Of a stretch of 49,894 nt of DNA, positions 19,630 to 28,525 are shown piece by piece. The translations under genes and the position numbers were made by a program. The notes beneath the pieces are model-generated. The model did not search any database, was not told the DNA's origin, and worked only from the letters and a program-made list of their open reading frames with translations. Origin of the DNA: RFPW01 sp040401595. Lineage in GTDB: Bacteria; Pseudomonadota; Gammaproteobacteria; Burkholderiales; Burkholderiaceae_E. The stretch covers positions 1 through 49,894 of the forward strand of contig JBBAOE010000023.1 in NCBI GenBank assembly GCA_040401595.1, given 5' to 3'. Within the stretch, counting starts at the first letter, position 1; the number at the start of each line of letters is the position of its first letter.

Positions 19630-19794
19630 TTACGGTAAGGACAGGGCACGTACGAAGCGGGCATCGTGTTGGGCGATGGCTCGGATAAGCCCCGAGAACG
19701 GCCCAGAGCTCAGTCCCAGCACCAGGATCAGGGCCGCCACGAGTAGCAGCACCTCGACCATGGATTGGCCCTGAGACAAGCGGCGGGCTCTCAT
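19630..19794 (-). CDS. 54-residue prepilin-like peptide, TadE-type N-terminus
   Basis: A short gene fits exactly between the 319-residue protein and cpaB. It encodes a nine-residue basic leader ending MRARRLSQG, then QSMVEVLLLVAALILVLG, a hydrophobic helix with Glu at +5 after Gly, and a short tail ending ARFVRALSLP. This is the arrangement of type IVb prepilins and TadE/TadF pseudopilins, but the mature peptide would be only about 45 residues. Its ATG (19794) overlaps the upstream stop codon as ATGA, the coupling pattern of this operon, which supports translation. It may be a minor pilin or a reduced TadE/F. It could be missed by gene callers because of its size. Confidence 0.75.
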   Translation of the reverse strand: MRARRLSQGQSMVEVLLLVAALILVLGLSSGPFSGLIRAIAQHDARFVRALSLP

Positions 19795-20750
19795 CCCGAC
19801 CGCCAAGGTGACGACCGACTGACCTGATGGATGACCAGCGCAGAACCATTACCTTCAGGCGCAATCGTCCAAACGAGTTCTTCGCTCCGGGACCGATGCA
19901 GGCCACGACACCCCGATGCGCCAGGGCCGATACCCGCGGAGCAGTACCCCGCCGGTCCATCGGACGACATGACGGACACCATGCCAGATGGCAGGCCTGA
20001 AGCCGGCGTGCCGGCAGACGCCTTGTACAAGGGATAGGCGCCATCCGAGGCGAAGCCTTCGGCGGCCAACGCGTCCAGCCATCGACGCACGAGGACCCCG
20101 GGTGGGAAATCGGAGCGGTAAACCTGCGTTGTGACCTGGTCATGGGTTCGACTGTGCGCGAGCAAAACCAGCGACAGCCTTTGCGCTGGGCGTAGCCGGA
20201 GAGACTGCGCATTCGATGCCGTTGGAATGGGCCGCGTCAGAGCATCGGGTTGCGGCACCGGCATCACAGAGCGGATGCCTTCAGCTGCTCCCACACCATG
20301 ATCACGCCACTGCACCGTCTCGACCCACTGGCCACGATGACGGGTAACGATCCACCAGGGCGGTCGACGCAATTCAAGGGTTGGGCCCCCTAGCGTCCCC
20401 AGCGAGTCCTTCGCGAGAGATTGCTGTCCGGTCTGCTCGCGCCAGGATCGGGCGGTTTCGAGCGCAGCCTGCTCGGCCGAAAGGCGGGATGCGAGTCGCT
20501 CAACCTTCAGGGTGCGGCCAAACATGCTCAGCGTCCCCCCGATCTGCTCGGCCTGCTCACCCGGGCCGACCTGAGCGCACACAAACCCGCAGATCACCAG
20601 TAACCCGAGCGACGCGCTTCTAGCCGGCCCTGGCCTTAAGCCCCACGCAATGAGGCCAGTCAAGCGGGGCAGCCTTAACGACTCCTGGCAGAAACGCCGC
20701 AGGAAATACCGCAGCGCAAGCCTCATGAAACGCTGGATGAAACCCCTCAT
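19791..20750 (-). CDS. uncharacterised exported protein in the Tad locus
   Basis: I do not recognise this 319-residue protein. It starts with a long basic arginine-rich stretch, then a hydrophobic helix ending LLVICGFVCAQVGPG at about residue 63, consistent with a signal or anchor sequence. The rest is predicted periplasmic, with a PPWWIVTRHRGQWVETVQW segment in the middle and a C-terminal half with two cysteines (GYCSAG and GCRGL), a possible disulphide. The codon for Met9 could be an alternative start. It overlaps the genes on both sides by ATGA, so it is a stable member of the operon. It may serve where RcpB or TadF sit in other loci, but nothing in the sequence proves this. Confidence 0.75.
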   Translation of the reverse strand: MRGFIQRFMRLALRYFLRRFCQESLRLPRLTGLIAWGLRPGPARSASLGLLVICGFVCAQVGPGEQAEQIGGTLSMFGRTLKVERLASRLSAEQAALETARSWREQTGQQSLAKDSLGTLGGPTLELRRPPWWIVTRHRGQWVETVQWRDHGVGAAEGIRSVMPVPQPDALTRPIPTASNAQSLRLRPAQRLSLVLLAHSRTHDQVTTQVYRSDFPPGVLVRRWLDALAAEGFASDGAYPLYKASAGTPASGLPSGMVSVMSSDGPAGYCSAGIGPGASGCRGLHRSRSEELVWTIAPEGNGSALVIHQVSRSSPWRSG

Positions 20751-21649
20751 GGTTTGCTCCCTGCCGGCCCCAAGCGATCAGCTGGAACCCGGTCCCAATC
20801 GATCTGGTGATAGCGAAACTTGTCTGCGCTTGGTTCGAGGCCGATCGCATGAACACCGTTGAGCAGAAGACGCACGGGCTGGGACCAGGCTGACAGCATC
20901 GCGTCGGCCGGCACCCCTCCAATTGACGGAACTTGCCAAGCCGATGCCAGACGTTGCTCAACCGACTGCGCATCCCGCCCGTTGGGCATCGATGCGGCCC
21001 ATGAATTGGTCAGGATGGCGGCCCGGGCCTGCAAGCGAACTGGCCAGGGGTCGAGGCCCTCGCGCCACCCACCCGACATCCAGCGCTCCGAGCTCGATTT
21101 TCCAGAAAGCGGGTCGGTCCCAAGCCCTGGTGCCCGGGCGGCGCGGGCCGCGCTCATCGCCTCGACCCGTGCCACCGCGAGCCCCCCAGTCAGCGCTAGG
21201 CCGAAGTGGTCCGGCCCTGAGATTCCGGATAAGGTCTGAGCCGCGTTGGTCATCGTGCGCCCGGCCTGACCGAGTGCCTGCGAGAGTCCAGCGTCGAAGC
21301 GGGACGGGACGACCCGCATCGATACATCGTCATAGCGCGCCAGTAACGCTCGGCCCCGATGATCGGTGGCAACCAGCCCAGTTGCCGCGCCCGACTCCGT
21401 CCGTTGCAACGCCGCCGGATCGCTTTGGAGGGGCCTCGCCCGACTCGTGAAGCCACGGACACGAATCTCATCAGTGAGGGCCTGGGAGCCGGCAGTACCC
21501 AGACACTCCGGGCTCCGGACCGTGCACTCGAACGCAAGCGCACGCGCCGCCGACTCGGTCTGCTGGCGAAGATCCGCCAGTTTGCCAAGCCAGATCGAGA
21601 AGATCAGCAGCGGCACCATCACCATGGAAAACAGAATCGTCTCGATCAT
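20747..21649 (-). CDS. TadE/TadF-like membrane-anchored pilus protein
   Basis: The 300-residue protein begins directly with one hydrophobic helix (MIETILFSMVMVPLLIFS), then a polar region (LADLRQQTESAARALAFE) like that following the anchor in TadE/TadF proteins. It lacks a Gly before the helix, so prepilin-type cleavage is doubtful. The remainder is predicted periplasmic, Ala- and Gly-rich, with two cysteines (FECTVRSPECLG). I chose ATG 21649 because it overlaps the tadG stop codon as ATGA; the open frame runs 67 codons further into tadG without a better start. Assignment rests on topology and position rather than strong sequence identity. Confidence 0.75.
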   Translation of the reverse strand: MIETILFSMVMVPLLIFSIWLGKLADLRQQTESAARALAFECTVRSPECLGTAGSQALTDEIRVRGFTSRARPLQSDPAALQRTESGAATGLVATDHRGRALLARYDDVSMRVVPSRFDAGLSQALGQAGRTMTNAAQTLSGISGPDHFGLALTGGLAVARVEAMSAARAARAPGLGTDPLSGKSSSERWMSGGWREGLDPWPVRLQARAAILTNSWAASMPNGRDAQSVEQRLASAWQVPSIGGVPADAMLSAWSQPVRLLLNGVHAIGLEPSADKFRYHQIDWDRVPADRLGPAGSKP

Positions 21650-23151
21650 GGCTGGCCTGCCCCCACCCCCACCCCCGCCCCGGTCCCAGTCCCAATGCCC
21701 TGCGCCAGTGCCAGAGCGGCCAGCTGTTGCGCAGGAGGCGTAGGAACCATCCGAACCTGCCAATAGGGATTCCAGAGGCTCGCGTATTCGGTTCGTTCTG
21801 GCGCCGCGGCGGGTCGATGAAAATAAACCTCGGCACTGCCCAATGCCCACAAACGACCGCCCGCGACCGGTTCGGCCGTGGCCAGGCGCCCGCTACCGAA
21901 CCCGATTCGGTTCGCAGTACGAAGATTGGCCGCCTCACTGCGGGCCAGAACGGTCAGGCGCGCGAACGGACCGGTAATCGGACCGGTAATCGGAGCGGCA
22001 ATCGGACCCGCGCCCGCGCCGCCCGCCGAACCCCCACCCGATGCGCCAGGCGTGCTGACCGGCCGAGTCTCCAGGTCACGGATGGCGATCAGGCCGGTAT
22101 ATCCCATCAGCGTGGCCTGATCGGCAGCGGCGAGTGCGTTGGCACGCGGGTTCACGCGTAACCCCGGTTGGGGGTTGAGAATCTGACCCGCACCCCCGGT
22201 CTGGCCGCTAGCGGAAGTCACCTTCGCACCGGTGGCAAGGCCTTTGGGCGTCAGGGTGGACAGGGCATCGGCCTGCGCCGAACCCCAGCCGAGGGGCGTC
22301 TCAAGGTCCTCGCATAGCCCAACCAACAGCCCGCGCCGTACCGGGATGTGCAGCGACAAGGTATCGACCGCCTCCCAACGTTCGAGCCCCGAGGTCAATG
22401 CCGTTCCTCCGCGCTTGCGAAACCAGGGCGTGCGCTTGTCAGGGTCCGATGACAACAGACAACCTGAGGGTAGGGGTAACCGCAAATCGCGCTCGCGTGG
22501 CCCAGCCGTGAAGGGATCCAGCGAAGCGGTAACGAGATCGGCGAAGCGCTGACGCCCAGGTGTATCGACATGAGCCGTCTTGATCGACACCTCAGGCCCC
22601 GGAAGGACCCAGGCAAAAAAACGGCTGTCGTTGGCACGGGCGACTTCGTTAGCCACGGAATTCAGGGCGAAATGCGTGACCGATGAGGCGAGCAGATCCT
22701 GGCTCATCCGCAGCGCATGCTGCCAACCGCCGCGCGCGGCTATTTCGGCTGCAGCGCCCAGATGCATACCCTCACGCATCATCGCCGCGCCCTGCGCTGC
22801 CGTCTGCAGGAGCGGCGCAGCCGCTGGCACCACCGAGCCAACGGTTTCAGCATTCTGAACGAGCTGATCGATATAGTCCGCCCAGGCAACGAGCGTCACG
22901 GCCTGCGCAATCGCGACCTCATTGGCCAGAATCGCGCGATTGGCGTACGCATGAAAGTTCAGAACGCGAGCCTGCCAGAGCGCCGCACTGTAGGCGGAGG
23001 CGTCGGCAGCCGTGGTGATCCGCTGCTTGGCGCTATAGAGTTCGCCCAACGAGTACTGCCGCAAGGACAGCAACGCGCCGAGGAACAACAGCGCGATCCC
23101 AAGCGGCAATACGGAGCCGCGCTCGCGGGTGCGAACACGCCGCAGGCGCAT
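21646..23151 (-). CDS. TadG-like pilus assembly protein
   Basis: The 501-residue protein starts with RTRERGSVLPLGIALLFLG, the TadG-type N-terminal anchor, then AKQRITTAADASAYSAALW, a segment typical of TadG-like proteins. The large periplasmic part is Ala- and Gly-rich and contains a Gly-Pro-Ile-Thr tandem repeat, and it ends with Gly-Thr and Gly-Val alternation. I see no von Willebrand A metal-site motif, although some TadG proteins have that domain. It lies directly after the pilin gene (1 nt between stop and start) and overlaps the next gene by ATGA. Confidence 0.82.
   Translation of the reverse strand: MRLRRVRTRERGSVLPLGIALLFLGALLSLRQYSLGELYSAKQRITTAADASAYSAALWQARVLNFHAYANRAILANEVAIAQAVTLVAWADYIDQLVQNAETVGSVVPAAAPLLQTAAQGAAMMREGMHLGAAAEIAARGGWQHALRMSQDLLASSVTHFALNSVANEVARANDSRFFAWVLPGPEVSIKTAHVDTPGRQRFADLVTASLDPFTAGPRERDLRLPLPSGCLLSSDPDKRTPWFRKRGGTALTSGLERWEAVDTLSLHIPVRRGLLVGLCEDLETPLGWGSAQADALSTLTPKGLATGAKVTSASGQTGGAGQILNPQPGLRVNPRANALAAADQATLMGYTGLIAIRDLETRPVSTPGASGGGSAGGAGAGPIAAPITGPITGPFARLTVLARSEAANLRTANRIGFGSGRLATAEPVAGGRLWALGSAEVYFHRPAAAPERTEYASLWNPYWQVRMVPTPPAQQLAALALAQGIGTGTGAGVGVGAGQP
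21968..22003. repeat. 12-bp tandem repeat in tadG
   Basis: Three units start at 21968, 21980 and 21992: two identical GGACCGGTAATC and one with two changes. They encode Gly-Pro-Ile-Thr-type tetrapeptides near residue 385 of the TadG-like protein. Confidence 0.85.
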
Positions 23152-23152
23152 G

Positions 23153-23428
23153 TCAATGATTCTCGGCGTAGTAGTCGTTCAGTCCATGCTTGTTGTCTGC
23201 CTTCCGGACGGCATCGTCAGCACTCTTCTTGGCAGCCTGCAACGAGGTACTGGCGCTCTGACCGGCCATCTCGGCGGCCAGACCCGCCACCTGGCTGCGG
23301 ATGGTCTGCCCGAACAGGGAATACACGCCGATGGCGGAGACGGCAATCAGTGCGACGACCACGATGTATTCGGTCATCCCCTGACCGCGAACCCAGCGAG
23401 CGAGTCGAGAGCGGCGATAAAACGACAT
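23153..23428 (-). CDS. flp: Flp-type (type IVb) major pilin
   Basis: The 91-residue protein has a 15-residue basic leader ending WVRG, then QGMTEYIVVVALIAVSAIG. Glu at +5 and Tyr at +6 after the Gly are the hallmark of Flp prepilins cleaved by a TadV/CpaA-type peptidase. The mature protein would be 76 residues, larger than a classical Flp pilin, with a charged C-terminal tail containing many Lys, Asp and Asn residues. A good ribosome-binding site (GGAG, eight bases upstream) precedes ATG 23428. It is the first gene of the minus-strand locus. No prepilin peptidase gene is in the window, so one must be supplied elsewhere. Confidence 0.88.
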   Translation of the reverse strand: MSFYRRSRLARWVRGQGMTEYIVVVALIAVSAIGVYSLFGQTIRSQVAGLAAEMAGQSASTSLQAAKKSADDAVRKADNKHGLNDYYAENH

Positions 23429-23596
23429 GAGCGTCTCCGGTTGGATGTAACGGCGGGAGGACCATTACAGGCGAGCCTGAGCGCCATCGCAATCAGCCAA
23501 AAACGTTAGTCCAATCGGTGCAGAACCTCCGTCGCAAGCCGAGGGACTTAGGTCCAAAGGCCGCCAAAAAGGTGCGCTAAAGACGCGAGGACTGCC

Positions 23597-23623
23597 TTGC
23601 ATTGCGCTTGGCTCTCCTATAAT
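23597..23623 (+). promoter_or_regulatory. putative promoter of the aminotransferase gene
   Basis: A perfect TATAAT at 23618-23623 is preceded by TTGCAT at 23597-23602 with a short 15-bp spacer. The -10 ends seven bases before ATG 23631, so the transcript would start at or beside that codon. Spacer length is suboptimal, so strength is uncertain. Confidence 0.45.
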
Positions 23624-23630
23624 CCAACTC

Positions 23631-24854
23631 ATGAACGATCTCGCCCTACCCCGCACGTCAGCCGTTTCCCCGCACCTTGGGGGGACCCAGCCACATCCCT
23701 CACCGGTGCTTGAGTCCCGCCTACCCCGGGTCGGAACGACGATCTTCACGGTCATGTCGGCACTGGCAAGCGAAACCGGTGCGGTCAATCTGGGTCAGGG
23801 CTTTCCAGATTTCAACTGCGACCCGACGCTGGTTAAGCTCGTCGGGCAGGCCATGCATGACGGGCTCAATCAGTACCCGCCGATGGCCGGCGTGGCCTCA
23901 TTGCGCCAGGCCATTGCAAGCAAGATCGCAACCCTCTATGGGGCGCAATACGACTGGAATACGGAGATCACAGTCACTGCCGGGGCGACCCAGGCAATCT
24001 TCGATGCCATCCTGTGCTGCGTGCGACCTGGCGACGAAGTAATCGTTCTAGAGCCGGCCTACGATAGCTACATTCCGAATATTCTGGTCGCTGGTGCGAT
24101 CCCTGTGACGGTATCCGTCGACGCAGATTTCCGCGTGCGCTGGGATGCAGTGGCCGCCGCCATCACGCCGCGAACACGAGCGATTCTGGTCAATTCCCCC
24201 AACAATCCGAGCGGGCGGATTCTGCAGGATGAGGATCTCGAGACGTTGGAAGCGCTCGCTGTCGAACACGACCTGATCGTGATCTCAGACGAGGTCTACG
24301 AGCATATGGTCTACGACGGGCAACCGCACCGATCGGCCTGTCGCTCGGCACGACTCGCCGCCCGATCCTTCATCATTTCATCGTTCGGTAAGACCTATCA
24401 CGTCACCGGCTGGAAAGTTGCCTATTGTGCCGCGCCCGCTGGGTTAATGTCAGAATTCAGAAAAATTCATCAATTCGACACGTTCACCGTCAATACACCG
24501 GTCCAGCACGGGTTGGCGGCCTATATGGCGGATCCCACGCCCTACCTCACGCTCGGGTCGTTCTATCAGAAAAAACGAGATCTGTTTCGAGAAGGACTGG
24601 CGAAGACGCGGTTCGGCTTGCGTCCGAGCGAGGGAACGTATTTTCAGCTGGTTGACTACGGCAGCCTGTCGGTCCCCGAGCGCACGCTGCCCGAAGCCGA
24701 ATTCGCCCAGTGGCTGACGCGCGAAATCGGCGTCGCCGCGATCCCGATGTCGGCGTTCTACGATCAGCCCTGCGAGCAGGGGGTCGTGCGGTTTTGTTTC
24801 GCCAAAAAGGACGAGACGCTCAAACTTGCGTTGGAGCGTCTCGCGCGTCTCTGA
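23631..24854 (+). CDS. ybdL: PLP-dependent aminotransferase, YbdL-like (methionine aminotransferase)
   Basis: This fold-type I aminotransferase most resembles YbdL, which transaminates methionine and aromatic amino acids with 2-oxo acids. Visible are LPRVGTTIFTVMSALASETG, NLGQGFPDF, NSPNNPSGRI, the substrate-binding VISDEVYEHMVYD and the PLP-lysine motif SSFGKTYHVTGWKV. At 407 residues it is about 20 longer than E. coli YbdL; the extra residues are N-terminal. If the TATAAT at 23618 is the promoter, ATG 23631 would be leaderless; an in-frame GTG at 23706 matches the family start better. It converges on aceB across a long hairpin. Confidence 0.88.
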   Translation: MNDLALPRTSAVSPHLGGTQPHPSPVLESRLPRVGTTIFTVMSALASETGAVNLGQGFPDFNCDPTLVKLVGQAMHDGLNQYPPMAGVASLRQAIASKIATLYGAQYDWNTEITVTAGATQAIFDAILCCVRPGDEVIVLEPAYDSYIPNILVAGAIPVTVSVDADFRVRWDAVAAAITPRTRAILVNSPNNPSGRILQDEDLETLEALAVEHDLIVISDEVYEHMVYDGQPHRSACRSARLAARSFIISSFGKTYHVTGWKVAYCAAPAGLMSEFRKIHQFDTFTVNTPVQHGLAAYMADPTPYLTLGSFYQKKRDLFREGLAKTRFGLRPSEGTYFQLVDYGSLSVPERTLPEAEFAQWLTREIGVAAIPMSAFYDQPCEQGVVRFCFAKKDETLKLALERLARL

Positions 24855-24857
24855 GCC

Positions 24858-24896
24858 CCTGAGCCTCGGAGGCTCAGGCGGCCTCCGAGGCTCAGG
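24858..24896. terminator. 16-bp perfect stem between convergent ybdL-like gene and aceB
   Basis: CCTGAGCCTCGGAGGC at 24858-24873 is the perfect reverse complement of 24881-24896, with a 7-nt loop TCAGGCG. Each arm is itself nearly palindromic (GAGCCTCGGAGGCTC), so two smaller hairpins are an alternative fold. No U-tract follows on either strand. Position between convergent stop codons suggests a bidirectional terminator or transcription roadblock. Confidence 0.6.
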
Positions 24897-24911
24897 CGCT
24901 CAGTGCAGTTC

Positions 24912-26504
24912 TCAGTGTAGTTCTTCGTACAGCGGTAGCGTCAGGAACTCTTCGAACGCGTCCTGGGTGCTCATGTGCTCAAAGATCTGAGCAGCACGCG
25001 CGTACGAGGGGCTATCGCCCGCGACCGCATGCACCTTTGCCAGTTCTTCGGGAACCAGCGCACGCACCATGTCAGCGGTGACCTTGCGCCCATCCTCAAG
25101 AACGCCTTTGGGCGAGCGGATCCACTGCCAGACCTGAGAGCGCGAAATCTCGGCGGTCGCAGCGTCTTCCATCAGGTTGTGAATCGGTACGGCACCTGCG
25201 CCATCGAGCCAGGCCCCCAGGTAATGGATGCCCACGTTCACGTTCATGCGCAGGCCCGCCTCGGTGATTGGCGCTTCGGGTTGGAAGTTGAGCAGATCGG
25301 CGCCAGCAACCTGGATATCGTCGCGCTTGCGGTCGATCTGGTTCTTTCGATCGCCCAACACGCTAACGAAGGCTTCCATGGCGATTGGCACCAGGCCCGG
25401 ATGCGCGACCCAGCCGCCGTCATAGCCGTCGGTCGCATCGCGGTTCTTGTCTGAACGCACGCCGCCCATTGCGACTTCGTTTTTCGCAGGATCATTCTTG
25501 ATCGGGATCAGCGCGCTCATGCCGCCGATGGCAGGCGCATTGCGGTGATGACAGGTCTTGAGCAGAAGCAGCGCGTATGAACGCATGAAAGGCGCCGTCA
25601 TCGTCACCTTTGCACGATCGGCCAGGCAGAAGTCGCGGTCGACTTTGAATTTCTTGATGCACGAGAAGATGTAGTCCCAGCGGCCTGCATTCAGACCGGC
25701 CGAGTGCTCGCGCAACTCATAGAGAATCTCGTCCATCTCGAACGCGGCAACGATGGTCTCAATCAGAACGGTTGCCTTCACGCTGCCCTGGGGCACGCCA
25801 ATGGCATTCTGGGTCGCCACGAACACCTCATTCCAGAGCCGCGCTTCGAGATGGCTCTCCAGCTTGGGCAGATAGAAGTACGGACCAAAACCGCGGGCCA
25901 ACAGTTCCTTGGCATTGTGGAACATATAGAGCGCAAAATCGAAGAGCCCGCCCGATACGCGTTGACCATCGACCGTTACATGCTTTTCATCGAGGTGCCA
26001 GCCACGCGGGCGCACGACGAGCGTCGCCACCTTGTCGTTGAGGTGATACGACTTGCCGTTCTGCTCCAGCGAGATTGTGCGCCGGATCGCATCGATCAGA
26101 TTGATCTGCCCTTCGATCTGGTTCGACCATTTCGGCGAGTTCGCATCTTCGAAGTCGGTCATGTAGCTGTCAGCACCCGAGTTCAGCGCGTTGATCACCA
26201 TCTTGCGATCGGTCGGACCGGTAATCTCAACGCGACGGCACTCAAGAGCCGCCGGGATCGGCGAAATCTTCCAGTCGCCTTCGCGGATCGATTTGGTTTC
26301 CGACAGAAAGTCGGGACGTTCACCGGCATCCAGGCGCTTGGCGCGCTCGACCCGCGCGGCCAGCAAGGCACGACGCCGTGGCTCGAACTGCCGATGCAGG
26401 CTGACAATCAATTCGAGCGCCGCGGGGGTCAGGATCTGCGCGTATTCGGGCTCGATCGGACCCGTGATCTGCATGCCTGCGGGCAGATGAAGTGCGGTGC
26501 TCAT
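24912..26504 (-). CDS. aceB: malate synthase A
   Basis: Malate synthase condenses glyoxylate and acetyl-CoA to malate in the glyoxylate shunt. The 530-residue length matches the A-type enzyme. Recognisable segments include TDFEDANSPKW, NDKVATLVVRPRGWHLDEKH, the ATVLIETIVAAFEMDEILYEL catalytic barrel region split across residues 245-265, WDYIFSCIKKF and NVGIHYLGAWLDG. ATG 26504 is preceded by AAGGAG at eight bases. Isocitrate lyase (aceA) lies 16 kb away rather than adjacent, so the two shunt genes must be coordinated in trans. Confidence 0.96.
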   Translation of the reverse strand: MSTALHLPAGMQITGPIEPEYAQILTPAALELIVSLHRQFEPRRRALLAARVERAKRLDAGERPDFLSETKSIREGDWKISPIPAALECRRVEITGPTDRKMVINALNSGADSYMTDFEDANSPKWSNQIEGQINLIDAIRRTISLEQNGKSYHLNDKVATLVVRPRGWHLDEKHVTVDGQRVSGGLFDFALYMFHNAKELLARGFGPYFYLPKLESHLEARLWNEVFVATQNAIGVPQGSVKATVLIETIVAAFEMDEILYELREHSAGLNAGRWDYIFSCIKKFKVDRDFCLADRAKVTMTAPFMRSYALLLLKTCHHRNAPAIGGMSALIPIKNDPAKNEVAMGGVRSDKNRDATDGYDGGWVAHPGLVPIAMEAFVSVLGDRKNQIDRKRDDIQVAGADLLNFQPEAPITEAGLRMNVNVGIHYLGAWLDGAGAVPIHNLMEDAATAEISRSQVWQWIRSPKGVLEDGRKVTADMVRALVPEELAKVHAVAGDSPSYARAAQIFEHMSTQDAFEEFLTLPLYEELH

Positions 26505-26578
26505 TGGTTGATCTCCTTGGTTCTCGGCGGTGATTTTTGAAAGACGAGGGGCAGAAACGCCAGTTTAAACGCGCAGTC

Positions 26579-28444
26579 TCAAAGACTGTCGTTGGAGCTA
26601 CGCGAAGCCGAACGACGCTCGTGTTCCTTGAGGTGACGTTTGCGCAGGCGAATCGATTTGGGCGTGATCTCGACCAGTTCATCATCCGCGATGAACTCGA
26701 CCGCCTTTTCCAAGGTTAACTGGATCGGCGGGGTGAGCACTACGGCTTCGTCCTTGCCCGAAGAACGCACGTTGGTGAGCTTCTTTTCGCGAACCGGATT
26801 CACGACCAGATCGTTATCCCGAGTGTGGATACCAATGATCATGCCCTCGTACAACACGTCGCCGACGGATACGAACATCCGGCCGCGATCATCGAGTTTC
26901 CACAACGCGTAGGCAACCGCCTCGCCATCGTCCTGACTGATGAGGACGCCGTTACGGCGGTCCTCGATCGCACCAGCAAAGGGGCCGTAGTCATCAAAGA
27001 CGTGACTCATGATGCCGGTGCCACGCGTGAGATTCAAAAATTCACTATGAAATCCGATCAAGCCCCGAGCGGGGACCCGATAGTCGAGGCGCACGCGCCC
27101 TTTGCCATCTGGCTCCATATTGAGCATGTCGGCGCGACGGGTTCCCAGGTACTCCATGACCGCGCCTTGGTGCTGCTCTTCCACATCCATGACGAGATTT
27201 TCGAACGGTTCTTCGCGCTCACCGGACTCAGGATTGACGCGCACCTTAGGCTTGGGCCGCGAAACGGCTAGCTCGTAGCCTTCGCGGCGCATGTTTTCCA
27301 GCAGGATCGTCAGATGCAACTCACCCCGCCCGGACACAATGAACGTGTCGCTATCGGAGGGAAATTCGACCCGCAGCGCGACGTTGTGCTGCAACTCGCG
27401 TTCGAGCCGATCGCGAATCTGGCGACTCGTCACGTACTTGCCCTCACGTCCTGCCAACGGGCTGGTATTGACCATGAATTCCATGGTCAGCGTCGGCTCA
27501 TCGACCTTCAGCAATGGCAGGCCCTCGGGCGTATCCAGTGCGCAGATGGTCGTACCAATGTCAATCGAATCAATGCCGGTCACCGCACAGATATCGCCAG
27601 CCAGCGCCTCGTCCATCGGAATCCGTTCCAGTCCTTTGTAGCGCAGGACCTGATTGATCTTGCCGTTCACCGGCTTGGCGTTGGGTCCATGCACCACCGT
27701 CACGGATTGACCCGCACGGATCTTGCCGCGGTTGACGCGCCCAACCCCGATCCGACCCACGTAGCTGGACCAGTCGAGCGAGAGAATCTGCAGCTGCAGC
27801 GGCGCATCAACATCGTCCTTGCGCTCGGGTACGAAGGCCAGGATGGCGTCATAGAGCGGGCGCATCGTGCCTTGGGGCATGCCGTTATCACCACGCGGTA
27901 GTGCGTCCATCTCTTCAAGTTCTTTGACCGCAAATCCAGCCAACGCCGAACAATAAATGACCGGAAAATCCATTTGCTCGCTGGTCGCGCCAAGCTTGTC
28001 AAAGAGGTCAAAGACCTGATCGATGACCCAGTGTGCGCGCGCGCCAGGCCGATCGATCTTGTTGACCACCACAATCGGGCGCAGACCGAGGGCAAGCGCC
28101 TTGCGGGTCACAAATCGGGTCTGTGGCATCGGCCCGTCGACCGCATCCACCACCAGCAGCACGGAGTCCACCATCGACAGCGCGCGCTCGACCTCACCTC
28201 CGAAATCGGCGTGACCCGGTGTGTCGACGATATTGATCCGGGTGCCATCGACTTCGATCGCGCAGTTTTTAGCGAGGATGGTGATCCCGCGCTCTTTCTC
28301 AAGATCATTGGAATCCATCACCCGCTCGACCACCGCCTGATTCGCGCGGAAGGTGCCGGACTGGCGCAGGAGCTGGTCAACCAGGGTCGTTTTGCCGTGG
28401 TCAACGTGGGCAATGATGGCGATATTTCGAATGGGAGCGTTCAT
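26579..28444 (-). CDS. typA: ribosome-associated GTPase TypA/BipA
   Basis: TypA/BipA is a translational GTPase of the EF-G family that binds 70S ribosomes and helps 50S assembly under stress. The 621-residue protein begins MNAPIRNIAIIAHVDHGKTT, with the P-loop at residues 13-20, followed by the switch region ERGITILAKN, DTPGHADFGGEVER and NKIDRPGAR. Domain II, EF-G-like domains and the BipA-specific C-terminal domain follow, ending in a basic RKRHLKEHERR tail. Length and motifs are complete. It is the last gene of the rimP-to-typA block, 81 nt after truB. Confidence 0.97.
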   Translation of the reverse strand: MNAPIRNIAIIAHVDHGKTTLVDQLLRQSGTFRANQAVVERVMDSNDLEKERGITILAKNCAIEVDGTRINIVDTPGHADFGGEVERALSMVDSVLLVVDAVDGPMPQTRFVTRKALALGLRPIVVVNKIDRPGARAHWVIDQVFDLFDKLGATSEQMDFPVIYCSALAGFAVKELEEMDALPRGDNGMPQGTMRPLYDAILAFVPERKDDVDAPLQLQILSLDWSSYVGRIGVGRVNRGKIRAGQSVTVVHGPNAKPVNGKINQVLRYKGLERIPMDEALAGDICAVTGIDSIDIGTTICALDTPEGLPLLKVDEPTLTMEFMVNTSPLAGREGKYVTSRQIRDRLERELQHNVALRVEFPSDSDTFIVSGRGELHLTILLENMRREGYELAVSRPKPKVRVNPESGEREEPFENLVMDVEEQHQGAVMEYLGTRRADMLNMEPDGKGRVRLDYRVPARGLIGFHSEFLNLTRGTGIMSHVFDDYGPFAGAIEDRRNGVLISQDDGEAVAYALWKLDDRGRMFVSVGDVLYEGMIIGIHTRDNDLVVNPVREKKLTNVRSSGKDEAVVLTPPIQLTLEKAVEFIADDELVEITPKSIRLRKRHLKEHERRSASRSSNDSL

Positions 28445-28525
28445 AGGGAGCTGTCGAGGAGGAATAGGTGTTCGAGATGAAATCGGCGAAAAAAAGGGCG
28501 AATCTGCAGCGCAGAATCAGCCAGG

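Noticed and set aside
23429..23630. Sigma-54 promoter for the Flp pilin gene
   Set aside because: No GG-N10-GC element with flanking consensus was found on the minus strand in the leader.
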